In this document: one piece after another, positions 33,514-46,280 of the stretch
How the letters are laid out: every line of letters begins with the position of its first letter
How positions within the stretch are numbered: the first letter of the stretch is position 1
Source: Agaricus subrufescens
Taxonomy: Eukaryota; Basidiomycota; Agaricomycetes; Agaricales; Agaricaceae
Reading direction: 5' to 3'
Length of the DNA: 64,000 nt
Assembly: GCA_029945375.1 (NCBI GenBank)
Contig: CM057061.1
Span: forward strand, 434,001-498,000
The notes under the pieces: generated by a model
Database searches by the model: none
What the model saw: the letters and a program-made list of their open reading frames with translations, nothing else
Told to the model about the DNA's origin: nothing
Translations under genes and position numbers: made by a program

Positions 33514-36013
33514 CTACCAGTAGTCTTCGCGACGTGGTGCGATGAGGACGTCAGCACCGCGTTTTCTTCGTTCACCTTCCCATCTCTCAACCCACTTTGC
33601 CATCTTCCCCCGGGAACCCTCACTATTCACATTCACGGTTGCAATCACTTTAACCCAGTTGAAAGACATGGCAAAACATGTTAGTTCATAGAATGAAGAG
33701 TGTTCCGAGTAGGGAACTCCATAAACTTGAATAGATGACGTTGATTTCGGCGACTGATGAAGGTTGACATATGTAAAATCTTTCTGAGATGCTCGGGCGA
33801 GTATGTTTGCAATACTTGGCAGTTGGTCTGTTCCTGGTGGTTGTGAATACCTAGATAAGGTTACGGTTTGGCGTTGGAAGCATAAATGAGAGTCACTGAT
33901 CGCTCACGTCCACCCTGTTGGTCGGAAACCAATGACTCTGGTGAAAGCGCCGTCAAATCGGTCCATGTAGATCTTTAATCGGTCTGTCGCAATCGTCCCG
34001 AGGGGTACCAAATGAACCGTTGCTTCCAATGGTTTGGAGGTAAGCATCGACTCCAACTCAAGATCACCTTCGCAGCGTAGAATCGCCGTTTTTCGAGTGT
34101 CGCAATAGATTTTGCTACCTAGTGCATGGGCGACGGCCTTGACTATCCGTTCTTTGCCAATGGAATATGTCCTTTGAAAAGGGAAGAGGGGAGAATTAGA
34201 AAATGAGTAATGATATACAGGAGAAACATTACCCAACAACGACAAGAATTCTACCTTTTGTCCCTACGGCCGGTTTCAAAGACGGTAAGGTGGGCAACCA
34301 AGATTTCATGGTTTTGTTTACAGTGGTGGGCTCGCCCGCCACAAGACGGCGAGAGAGTTCTGCACAAGCAGATATAACAAGTGGCTGTGGAGGAAATGTA
34401 TACTGATACACATGCTTTGTTAGATTTCCTCAAAAACATGCTTCAAACTCACTTACTCTCGGATCAAGATACGTCGTATCCAGATACACACAGTCGATCT
34501 TCTTCCCCTTCATAATAGGATGCGTAACGTGTTTGGGCGAAGCACGAAAATCGCCACAGTGCAAGTACCGAAAAGTTCTTGACGAACCGACAAAAGTTGA
34601 TCGAAAGGCGCTATCACCAGCGTTTATAGTTTGTGGTCCTTCGAACAGGAATAGACAGGAGCCGGGGCAATGGTTTGCTTCTATAAGTGTTACTTGTACG
34701 CCACCAGTGTCGGGTATGATTGTTGGCGTGTCCATTGGTAATGGTCGTATCCATTTCTTGTCCACGGAAAGCATATAGACTATGAGATTCGCAGTGACTT
34801 CAGAACAGTAAATGAGACCAGATTTCCAGCTGGAAGAAAGATTAGTATAGTGGTCGGAATGTGCGTGTCTGTGTTATTCCAAAACGACAAGTACGGTTGA
34901 GATCAAGCTGATGGAAAAGAAATGTATACGAACGAAAGAAAATAGGCAGTAATGCCAGGAATAGCGCCATACCGGAATGCGTCGACGGCGATTGGCATTC
35001 CTGTTAGAACTTTGTAGAAAGGTGCCTTTCTACGACCGCCGTTAGCTTTCACAGGTCGGAATGTTTTATCTTCAGCTATGGAGGCTTCTTTCCAAGCTTG
35101 ATTTTCTTTGAAGGAAGACATGAGGACGGAAAACACATTACTGCCTGTCGACGATTTGGTGCTGCTTGTATCGACGGACGGAGCTCCATCCTTTAGGAGT
35201 GGTTTAGATGACTGGCCACTCTTCTGAGAATCTAAACAACTGTTGATGTGTGTTTGAGCCTCCTGTCCCTTTTATGAACACCAGAGAAATAGGATGACCC
35301 AAATGAAGACGAACAGTGGGCTGTAGTTTTAGCTTGCAGCAAGGGCATAACATGATGAGAGAAGAATCGTTTCCGTTGATTAACGATTCTTCTACAAACT
35401 CAACCTCGTCGTTGTCTTGTCCATAGGTGCATTTGTCAATTTCGTCGTCATCCATCAGCCATTCCTCCGAAATGTCTATGCCAACTTGCGCAATCTCCTC
35501 TTCTTTCACTTCAGCTATTTCTGGAGAGGGAGGTTCTGGCTTGACCATTGATTCGAGGAGCAAAGTTGCCTTTCCAAATGCGAGATCAGAGTCACTTTTC
35601 GATACTACATCTCGCAACAAGCCGGGTTTTCCGAATGTAAAAGCAGGACTGGTACTACCTGACGCGATAGCACTGGGAGCCAAAGATGTAGATGATTCAG
35701 CTATAGTATGCTTGTTGATAGTAGAGTTCACGGCCACAATTTCGATATCCGAGTCTGAATCGTCATCCAGCCTTCGTTTCTTGGCTTCAGCACGCGCGGG
35801 CGCAACATCCACCTCATCATCAGAGTCAATAACTATGACATCTGCATCATGCAAGGCGGGTCTCTTGTCAAGAGCGCGTTTTGAGGTTGTGGCTTTCCTT
35901 GCAGGGGTGTTTGATGAATCTGATCTCTTTGCAAAGAAGTGGTCGATAGTTCTCGTTGACTCATGTTTGACCTGCTTAGCATTTCTGTTGTTCTTCAATT
36001 TGGCGGCGGCCAT
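33514..36013 (-). CDS. PSO2: DNA interstrand-crosslink repair nuclease PSO2/SNM1
   Basis: Starts MAAAKLKNNRNAK at 36013. The first 200 residues are disordered and acidic. A PIP-like TRTIDHFFAK lies near the N-terminus. A UBZ4-type zinc finger is split by an intron: CPCCKLKLQPTVRLHLG|QEAQTHINSCL. The metallo-beta-lactamase core has the metal motif HAHSDH (formed across an intron near 34.9 kb), then EANHCPGSCLFLFEG, YLHCGDFRAS and VYLDTTYLDP. The beta-CASP part includes RILVVVGTYSIGKERIVKAV and VPYSEHSSFYEL, and the protein ends IAPRREDYW with TAG at 33514-33516. The family contains 5'-exonucleases that trim DNA around crosslinks. It is divergent to YTM1, with a 115-base gap. Confidence 0.93.
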
Positions 36014-36128
36014 GACATTGGTTAAAGATAATAGATGAGTGTCGAAGAAGACATGAGCTGCGAGGTCTCAGCTCTTGTCACGATAACTTCGCTTGTCACG
36101 CGTCACAAGCCAGATTTTTCTGTCGACA

Positions 36129-37601
36129 ATGACCTCGCAGCAGCCTGTGGTATTCACAACACAGACGACATATCCGCTTCCGACCCAAAAGTACATGATA
36201 CCGACATCATGGAAACGATATCACTTATCACAGCTCGTCAACAAGGCCTTGTCTCTCACTCAGACTATCCCATTCGATTTTATTATCCAAGGGGAAATTC
36301 TTAGAACTACTTTGGGAGACTGGTGTACTGAAAATGGCGTCGGTGAGGTATATATATTTGTCTTTTCATTGTTTTAAAGCTCGTGAGTGATAACACGTTT
36401 CGAGGGTTAGGAAGAGACACTCGAGATCGAATATGTCGAATCCGTGCTACCCCCCCAAAAATTGTCAGATCTCCCTCACGAAGATTGGGTATCAAGTATC
36501 CTTTGTGATGTACCGGGGTATGTGTCATGTTCCGTTGACGTCTTGAATCGTCTTTAACCTTTCCCAGTTATCTCATCACAGCCTCGTATGATGGCCATGT
36601 CCGCACCTTTGACTACTCCAAAAATTTGTTGGCATCAACACCTGTGCACAGTGCCCCCATAACATCTTGTATTATTGTCCCATCTTCCGATACCGATGAC
36701 TCTGCCTTAACAATCGCGTCATCATCGCATGATCTAACTGCTTCTTTGTCGCGGTTCAAGATAACTCCCGGTGCAGCGCCATCTGATGTTACAATCTTGG
36801 CTACTCTCCATCTTCACACCGCGCCCGTCTCATCTGTATCCTCCAACACGTCGGGCACACAGCTATTGACGTCTTCGTGGGATGGCCTAATTGGCCTTTG
36901 GGATACCACTATTCCCGCTACCGATGAGGTTCCTGAATCGAATGGTGAGGGACACGAGAAGAAAAAAAGAAGGAAAATAGAAGATGAATCAAAACCACGT
37001 AGAAAGGCGCCTATCAATGTTCTCAAGAGTCATTCCGCGCGTGTTTCAAAAGTGGTATTCGGCGAGGGGATGCACGGAGGTGCGGCATACAGCTGTGGTT
37101 TTGATTCCACTGTTCGCGTCTGGGATGTCGAAAATGGCGTCTCCACTCATACTATCGTATGTTTATCGCTCTGATCCCATTTTCAATCGCTGATTTTTTT
37201 TCTTTCATCACAATGGATAGACCGCTGCAGAAAAACCATTCCTTGACCTCGCCGTCTCTTCAGACGGCCGTCGTGCACTTTTGACGTCCACAGATAGAAC
37301 TTTGATGCTCTACGATCTTCAATCCAAATCTGCCACCACTGTGTCTAGCTCATTTATCCATCCCTCAACACCTTCATGTGTTAGCCTCGGTGCCAACGGT
37401 AATCAAGTCGTAACTGGCGCTTATGATGGCGTAGTTCGAGTTTGGGACCTACGAAGCACAAAAGGTGCTATGACAAGTTTTAAAATTTGGGATGGTACGA
37501 AGAAAATATTGGACGTCGATTGGAAGAGAGGTGTTGTTGGTGTTGCGGGAGAGGGTGGTGTAGAAGTTTGGAAAGTTGGAGAAGAAGCAAAAAGGGATTG
37601 A
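36129..37601 (+). CDS. YTM1: Ribosome biogenesis WD40 protein YTM1/WDR12
   Basis: An NLE domain opens the protein (VVFTTQTTYPLPTQKYMIPTS..LSQLVNKAL..PFDFIIQGEIL). Introns lie after GVGE and within VPG|YLITASYDG. WD repeats follow with IGLWDTT, VRVWDVENG and VRVWDLRS signatures, ending VEVWKVGEEAKRD at 37601. A lysine-rich loop (HEKKKRRKIEDESKPRRKAP) sits between repeats. I choose the ATG at 36129 because the NLE domain begins almost at once; an in-frame ATG at 36093 would add 12 residues. YTM1 works with ERB1 and NOP7 in the PeBoW complex for 60S subunit maturation; the NLE domain is the handle pulled by the Rea1 AAA protein. Confidence 0.92.
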
Positions 37602-37913
37602 GGATTGCATTTATTCTAGATTTTATCATCAATAGATGTAAAGCTATTTCTCGTTCAATTTTGGGCCTTTGCGTTGCTCCTTGAAGGGTTTCCGAAATTG
37701 GAGGAATTTGGAAGAAAGAAAGCGTCTATGGAAGAACCACGAGCTTAATCTGAGGTTGCAAACACTATGTTTTATGAGCCTAGGAAATAAAACGTTGAAA
37801 AAATAATTCCAGTTGAAGGATTGCTCCAAATCTCCAACTTGCTATGTATTAAACAATCCGTGTTATCCATAATTAGGCCCGACGACGTCAAGGGTACCAG
37901 AGGAAGTTTTCGT
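37602..37913. other. Convergent 3' region between YTM1 and the EXPERA gene
   Basis: This 312-base spacer is between two converging genes. It is AT-rich with no protein-like frame, and presumably holds two 3' untranslated regions. Confidence 0.5.
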
Positions 37914-38689
37914 CTAGTCCAACTTTAGGTCCAACGTTTGTGTCACAGACTTGTGTAAGCGGTAACCAAAGTCAAAGACCATAATTAGGGGAACTAGGAA
38001 AAAGGGGCCGTAGCCAGAAAGTAGAATGAGGCGCTGTTCGAATGTGAGGGTATGGTCTAAGGGGGTGGTGATAGATGTAGGTCCGGGGAGAGACAAAATG
38101 TAAACTAGGCACGGGAGTGTTGTGGTTGCAGAAGATGTGGCATAAATGAGCAGGAGCGGGTAAATTTTTTTGGAGCCTTGAACGGGATGAGTGCATGATA
38201 GGAGCAGTCAGGAGATTGTGGTCCTTACCTTTCCAGAGAGAAGACAAGCCAAGTATGAAGACTGGGACTTGGAAGAATCTGCAAGGCATTGTCAATACTG
38301 AATTTTGAGCGTATAGGAAAGGGAAGGAGGTGACTTACGCTTCCAGTGTAAGAAATGTTTTGAACCAGCCTAAACCAACGTCGTGTTTAAGGCCAGCGAG
38401 TGCCCCCGTCAGTGGGTCGCCCGAGAGTCGTATATAGTATTCGTTCAATGCTCGCAATGGCCCGGGAACGAGGGAAGCCGGATAAAGCCATTGAAGATCA
38501 AGTGCAAGAGAGGCGAATAAGTGGCACTAGAATGAACTTCAGAACACAAAGCTTAGGGCTCTGAAAGGCGCGACGCACCGCAAAGAACGTGAAGTACATA
38601 AAGTCCATAGGTCGTGCCGATAGGGGTACACGACGTGTCCTGGCTGAAGGCTTTGCGCCATTGGGGTATTTTTCATTCAGGACGACCAT
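37914..38689 (-). CDS. TMEM97-like (EXPERA domain) membrane protein
   Basis: Four hydrophobic segments are expected. Exons read MVVLNEKYP..RPMDFMYFTFFA, then HLFASLALDLQWLYP..GPLRALNEYYIRLSGDPLTG, then FKTFLTLEAFFQVPVFILGL, then after GSKKIYP the segment LLLIYATSSATTTLPCLVYI and LSGYGPFFLVPLIMVFDFG. The protein ends QTLDLKLD, TAG at 37914-37916. The D-x-x-Y/F start, the central E-A-F-F-Q-V-P and the C-terminal Y-x-P-F-F-L-V-P pattern match the EXPERA family (emopamil-binding-protein-related, sigma-2 receptor TMEM97, yeast Ema19). Members are ER or mitochondrial and act in sterol handling or protein quality control. It is divergent to TRM82, with 164 bases between the starts. Confidence 0.85.
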
Positions 38690-38853
38690 CTCCTAGTTCG
38701 GGTGTCCCTAGTGAAGTATAGTAGGTCAATGATGTTGCAACGCAAGGATAACTGTCGGCGCGAGGGGCTCAGCATTTAAATATAGCAGGAACCACGTGAT
38801 TTCAAAATTAAATTGTCCTCCTCGGTTGGCGGCCACCGATCCGACTGCATTCC

Positions 38854-40983
38854 ATGCCATACTCTCGCCTCTTTGTCGGCGCTGAAAACGTTGTCGCGGT
38901 ATCTGGGAGCCGGATCTATCTCCTCAGTCTAGCGTACGTTTCTCGTAATCGCCTTCAAACATCTTTCACGAAGTATCTGACGAAACCAGAACAGGCAATG
39001 TCATAGCATCTCATCCCAATGCTTCATCGAGCAAAGAAGGGGCCAGTAAAGAAGGCCCCATTGTCGCGGCTGCTGTTAACGAGGCTCTCACATATCTGTT
39101 AACTGTGGGTGAGAACAAGATGATGCAATTATGGAGACTACCTCAACTAGACCTGATTAATGAAAGGTGTGCATTCTAACACTATTCTCCGTTTTATTAC
39201 CTGAACGCATAACCAAGTACTTCAGAGAATTACCAAAACGGCCAACTAGTCTTGCATTCACCAAAGACAATCAGGCTATCCTTGTATCTGATAAATTCGG
39301 TGATGTATTCAGGTATTTTTACCCCTCTCTTTTTCCTCTTCCATCACAAGTTGACTTTACGCTCCAAGTTATTCTTTTGACTTTACACCACCAACGACCA
39401 AACCCATCCCCGATGAATTCGCATCTCATGAAAATCCTTCCGACGGCAAGCTCATCTTAGGCCATGCCTCACCTCTCACAGCATTTTCCCTCTCGCAAGA
39501 CGAAAAGTACATCATCACTGCCGATAGAGATGAACACATTCGAGTGAGCTGGTATCCACAAGGCTACAATATCGAAATGTATTGTCTTGGTCACAACAAG
39601 TTGCGCCTTTTCAATCAAACTACGTTAATGCGTTTACTGAATTAAACACCAATTACTCGTAACAGATATGTATCCGCGATACACTTACCCACCTTTTCAC
39701 CTGATATCCTGATTTCTGGTGGTGGAGATCCACACCTAAAGATATGGAATTGGATATCTGGAGAATGTATAGGTGAAGTTCAGATCTGGGATTCCGTCGA
39801 GCCATTTATTGCGGTGAAGAACATAAAAGGGAAGCGTACGGGAGACGAAGAGGGTGATGGGAGCGTCACAAAGAAGAGGAAAGGGAAAGGCAAGAAAAGC
39901 AGAAGAAGAGGGAAAAAACATAGTGGTAAAGTCGAGGCTGAAAGCGTAGCTGAGGTTCCAAGTCATGAAGAGGGTGGTCAAGACGACAATGACGCGGATG
40001 AACAAGAGGAAGAAAGTAGTATGACGATTAGTGAAGAGAAAGTACTGGTTGTCAACAAGATCGCAAGCTTGCAGAGCCGAGGCAATAATTTCATAGTTTT
40101 GAGTGCTGTAGGGTCTGTATCATTGCTCATTCACTATTCACCCACACGAGAACTAATCCGTCTTCGTCAGAGCAACTGCCTTATTCTCTTTCCAGCATCC
40201 TACAGGATCCATCCAAAATTTCGATTTTGGTCACCCTATCATTGATTTTACCATTGATCAAGATGGAAAAATTTGGGTATCATTAGATACCACTATTTCC
40301 GCTTCAGACTCCGAAAAAGCGAAGGATGATCGGTTAGTGAGAGTCGTACAGATAGATGAAAACTCCAAGGCAAGATGACAATCTCCCTCTTTTCTCTTTT
40401 CAAACAAAAAATGACTAACCGTCTCTCAGCTATCGGAGATCCCACATTCACAACAAAATGAAGTTCTCCTCACAACTTTAAACAAGACATGCAGTAACAC
40501 AGGTACGTCAAAGCCTTTACCAACTCTAGAAAACAGCCACTTACACACTCCTACGATATTTTTATATGACTAGACTCACCAGACAAATCTCTCGACTTCT
40601 ACGCCGATCTTAAAGGAATGCCAAAATGGTCTGAACCTGCTTCCCAGACATCGTTAAACAAAGAACAAGATACCAAAGAGTCTACACCATCTGACTTCAC
40701 CACCACTGTCACTGTCACTGTCGCTGCCACTCCTTCAAAAAGAAAAGAACTCAGAATGAAAAACAAACAAAACGTCCTCGCCAAAAAGCAGTTGACAATG
40801 TCCCAAAGTGAAGAATCCCACACGCCAATCAATGTTATTTCCGAAACAGAAGAAAAAGAAAAAGAAAAAGTTGGGACTGTGAGACCGCTCGCTGATGTCG
40901 AAGGTGTAGATCTAGACGAAGTAGAAAGGGAAGCGAAGAGGGCTAAATCTATGGTACACGATAACGATGTCGAGATGCATTGA
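38854..40983 (+). CDS. TRM82: tRNA (guanine-N7) methyltransferase non-catalytic subunit TRM82/WDR4
   Basis: Starts MPYSRLFVGAENVVAVSGSR at 38854. WD40 exons follow: LTYLLTVGENKMMQLWRLPQ, ELPKRPTSLAFTKDNQAILV, VSDKFGDVFRYPL, then ILGHASPLTAFSLSQDEKYI, ITADRDEHIRVSWYPQGYNI, then ILISGGGDPHLKIWNW. The ADRDEHIRVS..P.GY..E..CLGH signature identifies TRM82/WDR4. This subunit stabilises the catalytic TRM8 for m7G46 formation in tRNA. A lysine-rich insert (TKKRKGKGKKSRRRGKK) and acidic run sit between blades. The C-terminal tail is long and charged and ends HDNDVEMH, TGA at 40981-40983. Exon borders near 40.1 and 40.4-40.6 kb are my reading. Confidence 0.9.
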
Positions 40984-41238
40984 TAGTGTCCAGACTGGTT
41001 ATAACGCGCCCTCCACTACTAATACCAAAAAATTCCGGCTGTCAATCTCCTTCGATTAAATTCTCTCTCCACTCGAGGGCAATAAACATAAATTGGTAGA
41101 AATATACGATAACAGCAGATCATAAGTACAACAAAAAAAAACAATATAAAAAAGCTGAAAAGAAAAAAATACACGAAAAAGGAAAGAAAAAGAAAAAGAA
41201 AAAGAAACAAAAATACAAAAAAAAAACCCCAAAAGGTT

Positions 41239-44200
41239 TCACCTCGGTAATGACGTCCACGAAAAATCAGATGGCATCGACATCGAACTCTGATGACCCT
41301 GACCACTAGACGACGGAGACGGCACAGAAGAAGCAGAGGCAGAGGCAGTAGAACGAGCCGCAGCAGGTCTAAGCACAAACACCCGATCATCCGAACACAC
41401 AAGTATCTCATCCCTCGCTTCATAAGGTCCTCCTCCCCCAATCTGCCTTCCAAACCCTCCTCCTCCTCCTTGCTGTCCAAAATACCCTGGCGGAGGTGGA
41501 GGACCAGGATAACCTCCATAACCACCACCACCGCCACCACCATATTGCGGTGACATCATCATACCTGGTGGTGGATGTTGTGGATGCAACATCGAACTTT
41601 TCGGAGTCGTCGGTGGTGAATCCGCAAAGAGTAACCGTAAATTCGACCCTTGAATCACCTGAGCTAGATACCCAGTTTCTATATGTCGAATCTCGATAAA
41701 GTTGGGGTCGAAAGCCAGAATGTAGGGTTCATATAATGCTATCATCAAATCCCAAAAACTCAACTTCACGCAGTCTTTTTTTTTTTTAAAAAAAATCAAC
41801 ATACCAAATCCTGTGGGCTGCCCTTCCCAAAAGACCATAAACTCTTTACGTGTCATCTGCCCACTCTTATTCACATAAAATGCAAACTCTAAAAAAAAAG
41901 GGAAAACACCAATCATAAGTCATCAATCAATCGAAGTGAAAAAAAATCATTCAAAAACGCACCGTCGTAACACAACAGAAATTCATTCTGTATCCGATAC
42001 AACGCCATCGGCCTCAAATTCTCCCTCCTCTTCACAAAATTCAAATTCCCATCCTCAGGATCCAACAACCCCTGCGTATCCAACGTCTCCAAATCCACAA
42101 TCTCAAAACCCCGCGAACACCCAACGCACATCTTAGTCTTCAAATAATGTATTGATGTTGACTCCACCGGAATATAGAACTCCTATAAAAAAATCCGGTC
42201 AACAAAATGCAAAAATACACGTTCCGAGGCAAAACGCGTACTCTGAAGGGTTTCAGTGTATCATTACCCCCTTGCAGCAACTTCTTGAATGTCGGTTTAC
42301 TCCTTCCACGAATATTTTGATCAATCGGTTCGAGTGCTTTGAAAGTACTCGATAATTGACTAGACTTGACAATACACACAAGTACTCTCCCAAGACAAAA
42401 GCCTGCCTTGAAAAAAGACGTATGCGATGATATTCGTTTCGCGCGTTTCAACCCAGCCATTGGATCAATTTGATCTAATGCGTCAAGGGGGAAAGTTATC
42501 ACTTGTCGTTCTTTTTATAAAAAAAAAAAAAATTTAGTTAGCGGGGTCCCGAGAACGAGAGCACAAACAACTCACCAGAGAGAACAATCATCAACTGGTA
42601 CTCTTCCAACACATCCACTTGAGAAACCTCCAGCAGCGAAAGAACCTTGACAGGATCCCTCCCCGGTTCCCTCAAATCGGAAATATAAACCCCATCATCC
42701 GTCCCATAAACAACCTTCCTCCCATGACCTAACGCGTACACATCAGTCACCGTTCCCATAAAAGCCAAAAAAAAAAAAAAACGAAAATAAAACTCACTAA
42801 ACGGAGCCGCACAATTGACTTTATTCGGACCAGCAAAAAACCCCTCACTCAACGTCGCACAATCAAAAATATTACTCCTCTCCCTCATACTCGCCTGCTG
42901 CTTCTGAATACTCTCCACCCATTTCTTCTGACTCGCAAGACTCGTAGCCCACAACACCAAATTATAAGCTTTCCTCCCTAAATGATGAAAACTTATCCAA
43001 TACTGTCCCTTTGCCTCATTCGGAACAATAATCGGACCACTACCCCGGTGTTCACGTCCAAATGAGGATCGCCTCACCAACCCCGTTTGTTTACGCAAAC
43101 GACCTGTCCCATTTGTGTTTGGAAGGTCATCGGAAAACGAGATACAAAGAAGTTCGAGTGGTATTGGCTGTCACGTTCTTGAGTTGGATGGAACATAGAG
43201 AGGAGTAGGATAGAACGTTACCCTTCTATAAACTCTAAGATGTTCGAGTTGCTTGTTCTTCACACTCTTCGTAAACAGTATAGCATGATCAAACAAATGC
43301 ACCATTATCTCTCCGTCGCGTTTCAACAGCGTCCCTTTCGTAATCATCTCTCTTCCAGGCTCCTTCAATTTCAAATCCTAAAAAAGAGAAACAAAATCAC
43401 AAAAACCAAAGATCAAAAAAAATCTCCACGACTATAAAAGCAAAGCGGGGACGGGGATGGAAATATGTTGTAAATGAATAATAATAATAATAAGTACATA
43501 CCACTTCATCACCAGGCTTAAAATACAACTGATTTTCCAACTGAGCCAAGTTGAACCTATTCTCCGTCTTGCCGGTCTCTTGATTCAGTTTATTCAAAAG
43601 TTCCCTGATCATTGAAACAGCTTTGGGTATCATTGTTTTATCTGAACTGTCTTCCGGCGTGTTTTTGAGCACACTCTCCAGTAACAATGGGTATCGAGCA
43701 AGTCGCGTCGTAGGCTTCGTCAAAAAGGCATTTAATTCAAGTTTACGTGATTCGGGTAATCGTTCTGTAGTCTTAAGCGAGGTGAGTCGGAAAAAAAACA
43801 AACGAGTCGATGAATACTTACTTCAACAAAATGTGCAAAAGCAGGATTCTGATCCTTTTCTCGCTCAAATTCGTACTTTCCATAGAGTTGATGTGCACCG
43901 TACGCAACAAACGGTTGTGCAAGTTGGGGTGCTATTTCCAAGAATATGTCGCCTATTCGATCAACAACTGCATAGGACTTTTGCCGCTTGGTCAAGGCAT
44001 CACGTAATTTGGTATTGACTGCAATAATATCCCGGACGTTCCAGAAGACTTGTTGGATAAAGTTGCTTCGTCTCTCAGGAGGGATGACTTCTGATTCTTG
44101 TAAGCGTTGCATCCAGGTCTATTGAAACGGGTTTAATCAATCATTCACTTGGCCTGGGCAGGGACTGACATCACGGAGGTATTCCATATCCCGCACGAAA

Positions 44201-46199
44201 TCGCGCTCGGTGTATATGACTTCATTAATGGTCTCTTGCCTTTTCGCCTCAGAGTCAGATACACTTTTAACAATTTCTGGGGGAACGGATTGGGCCCATA
44301 TGGTGCCAAGTTCCTGGGGAGAAAGAAACAAAAGTGAGGAACAGTCTCCCTGGTATGAAAGTTTCGTACAGGAAGATCCAGCAAACTTTCTTTGCTTATC
44401 TGTTTCGACAGTCCTGGTTGAGGTTTCATGTTCAACCTTGCTTGTTGTTCCAGTCTTCGAGGACAAGCGATACTATAGCACAAGCGATCTCTCGAACAAG
44501 TAGGTGAATAACAATCTGTAAGGAGAGTAAAGACACCTGAAGGTAGTGGGATATCTTCTGCTTCTTGAAGGCCATCAGCACCCGGTGTTGTATCAGAAGG
44601 GGTTGTGGTAGCGTTCTTCTCCTCGAATATTAATATAGTTGCAGTCACCGATACACATCCAAATACATACCCCATCATGATTTCGGCTCGAATCTGGCTT
44701 GACAAGCTCTCCGCTCACATAAGGACCCAACTTGGTCTTGAATTGGTATAGCTCATTCGGACTGTCCCTCAGTCGGTGGTCATATGTCACGTCGTGGAAA
44801 AACTTTTGTGCATCCAATGCACGTCCGAGCAACAAAGCCAAATTTCGATCAGTGGTTTTGATAATATAGGCAATTTTATCAACAGCCTCTCGGCCGTCGA
44901 ATGCATCCTTGTAGGTAAGACCATCCTTGATGCGGTCGCCAACGAGTATTCGTTCACGAAAAGCATCAGCTACACGAGATAGTACTGCCGGATATACAAT
45001 TGGTGTTTTCTTCTGTCTTGGAGCGACTGTACCAGGGGAATGTCGGCCCTCGGAGGAGGGGAAGGGGCGGGAACTTCTTTTTTGATCGTTCAATGTTCTC
45101 GACGAGGCGGTAGTGGAGGACATGGACATGGAACGTTCCTGGGTGGATCGATCACGACGAGAAGTGAGCGTTGTAGGGACTGTCCTGGTAGATTCCAAAG
45201 ACCGACGACCGTTAAAAGCGTGGTCTACTGCGGTGACAGAAGTGTCTGGAGCGGAGGAAGCGGGGGATATACTTGTGACTGAGAATCGGTTTGACTGGAC
45301 GGTAAGGGTATCGACCTGGAGCGCATTCAACGAATGAATTGCGAGTCAATTGAAATGGGACATAGATACACACAGATAACTCGTTGCTGGCGCTATGCTG
45401 GTGGTGAGACCGTCGTCCATCGCGACCTAGAAATAGAGTCAACAGGGGACACCAATGCGAAAAAAAAACATGAAAGCATACTCGATCGTTCGCCTGTGAC
45501 CCATGGAAGCTCACTACTGCCATCATCACTAGAATTGCCGCTGCTGCCGGTAAAATCTATGCCGAGACGACCGTCATCGGTGTCTATATTAATTCCTAAT
45601 CTAGGAAGATCTTGATGATGGTTTGAATGAGGGTGGGGTAATGAGTTGCGGTCTGGGGAGACTGGGGAAGTGCGGTAGCGATTGCGGTCGGCTTGAGGAC
45701 CAGAGGAGTTGTCGTGGGTGTAGTACTGTGCCTGGTAAGCCTGCGCGGGCGTGAGGCCCTGGGAGTTGAGGTCTGGCGGTTCCTCAGAGTGGAACGATGC
45801 ACCGTCCGAAGAATGCGAGGCGCTCATGACGGATCGTGCCCTGGGAGGGGGATGCGAGTACGGGGCTGGGAGCTGGTGGTCGAAGGAGGGAGGGGAGAGG
45901 TGCTGGGCGATGTGGGGGGGTGGGGTGTAGTAGGACTGCCTGTAGGTGCCGGGGGAGAGGTGCTGGGAATATGGAATGCCATTGTGGGAGTAGCCAGAGG
46001 AAAAGGAGGCGGCAGATGTCCGTCTGTCCTGGAACGGCTGGGGCGAAAACTGATATGGAGGATGCGGCGGCTGCGGCGGGTTTGGCGGGAAGGGCGGGGG
46101 GGCGCCGGGGCCTGGAGGCGGCCGCCTGAAAATGGCGTCGTAGGCAGCGGCGTGGCGCCTGTCGGGGGGCTGTCGCGGGCCCATCGGGCGGGCATCCAT
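41239..46199 (-). CDS. ROM2: Rho1 guanine nucleotide exchange factor, ROM2-like (DEP-DH-PH-CNH)
   Basis: The ATG at 46197-46199 gives MDARPMGPRQPPDRR; the longer frame to 46250 begins with TTG, so it is not the start. A Pro/Ser-rich N-terminus (about 300 residues) comes first. A DEP domain follows (PAVLSRVADAFRERILVGDR..FDGREAVDKIAYII..FFHDVTYDHRLRDS) and then the DH domain (RQETINEVIYTERDFVRDME; TTRLARYPLLLESVLKNT). A PH segment follows (LKEPGREMITKGTLLKRDGE..HLFDHAILF). The C-terminal citron/CNH domain includes VVYGTDDGVYISDLR and MCVGCSRGFEIVDL. Ends DFSWTSLPR at 41239. Rom proteins activate Rho1, which drives beta-glucan synthase and the cell-integrity MAP kinase pathway. The 3' flank (40984-41238) is A/G-rich. 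A 0.85 kb sequence just upstream is repeated at 53170. Confidence 0.92.
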
Positions 46200-46280
46200 C
46201 CTGTCGTCCGTGAACCTCGTCGGCTTCCCCAGCGGCTGTATCCAGGTCAAGTGACCGGATCGTCATGTACCGTGACCGCG

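Noticed and set aside
43476..43494. Short AAT microsatellite as a possible CRISPR or tandem-repeat array
   Set aside because: It is a simple trinucleotide run inside an intron of the Rho exchange factor. No array with spacers exists in the window, and CRISPR is not expected in a fungal chromosome.
46200..46250. Extension of the Rho exchange factor to 46250
   Set aside because: The frame there begins with TTG, not ATG. The first ATG is at 46199.
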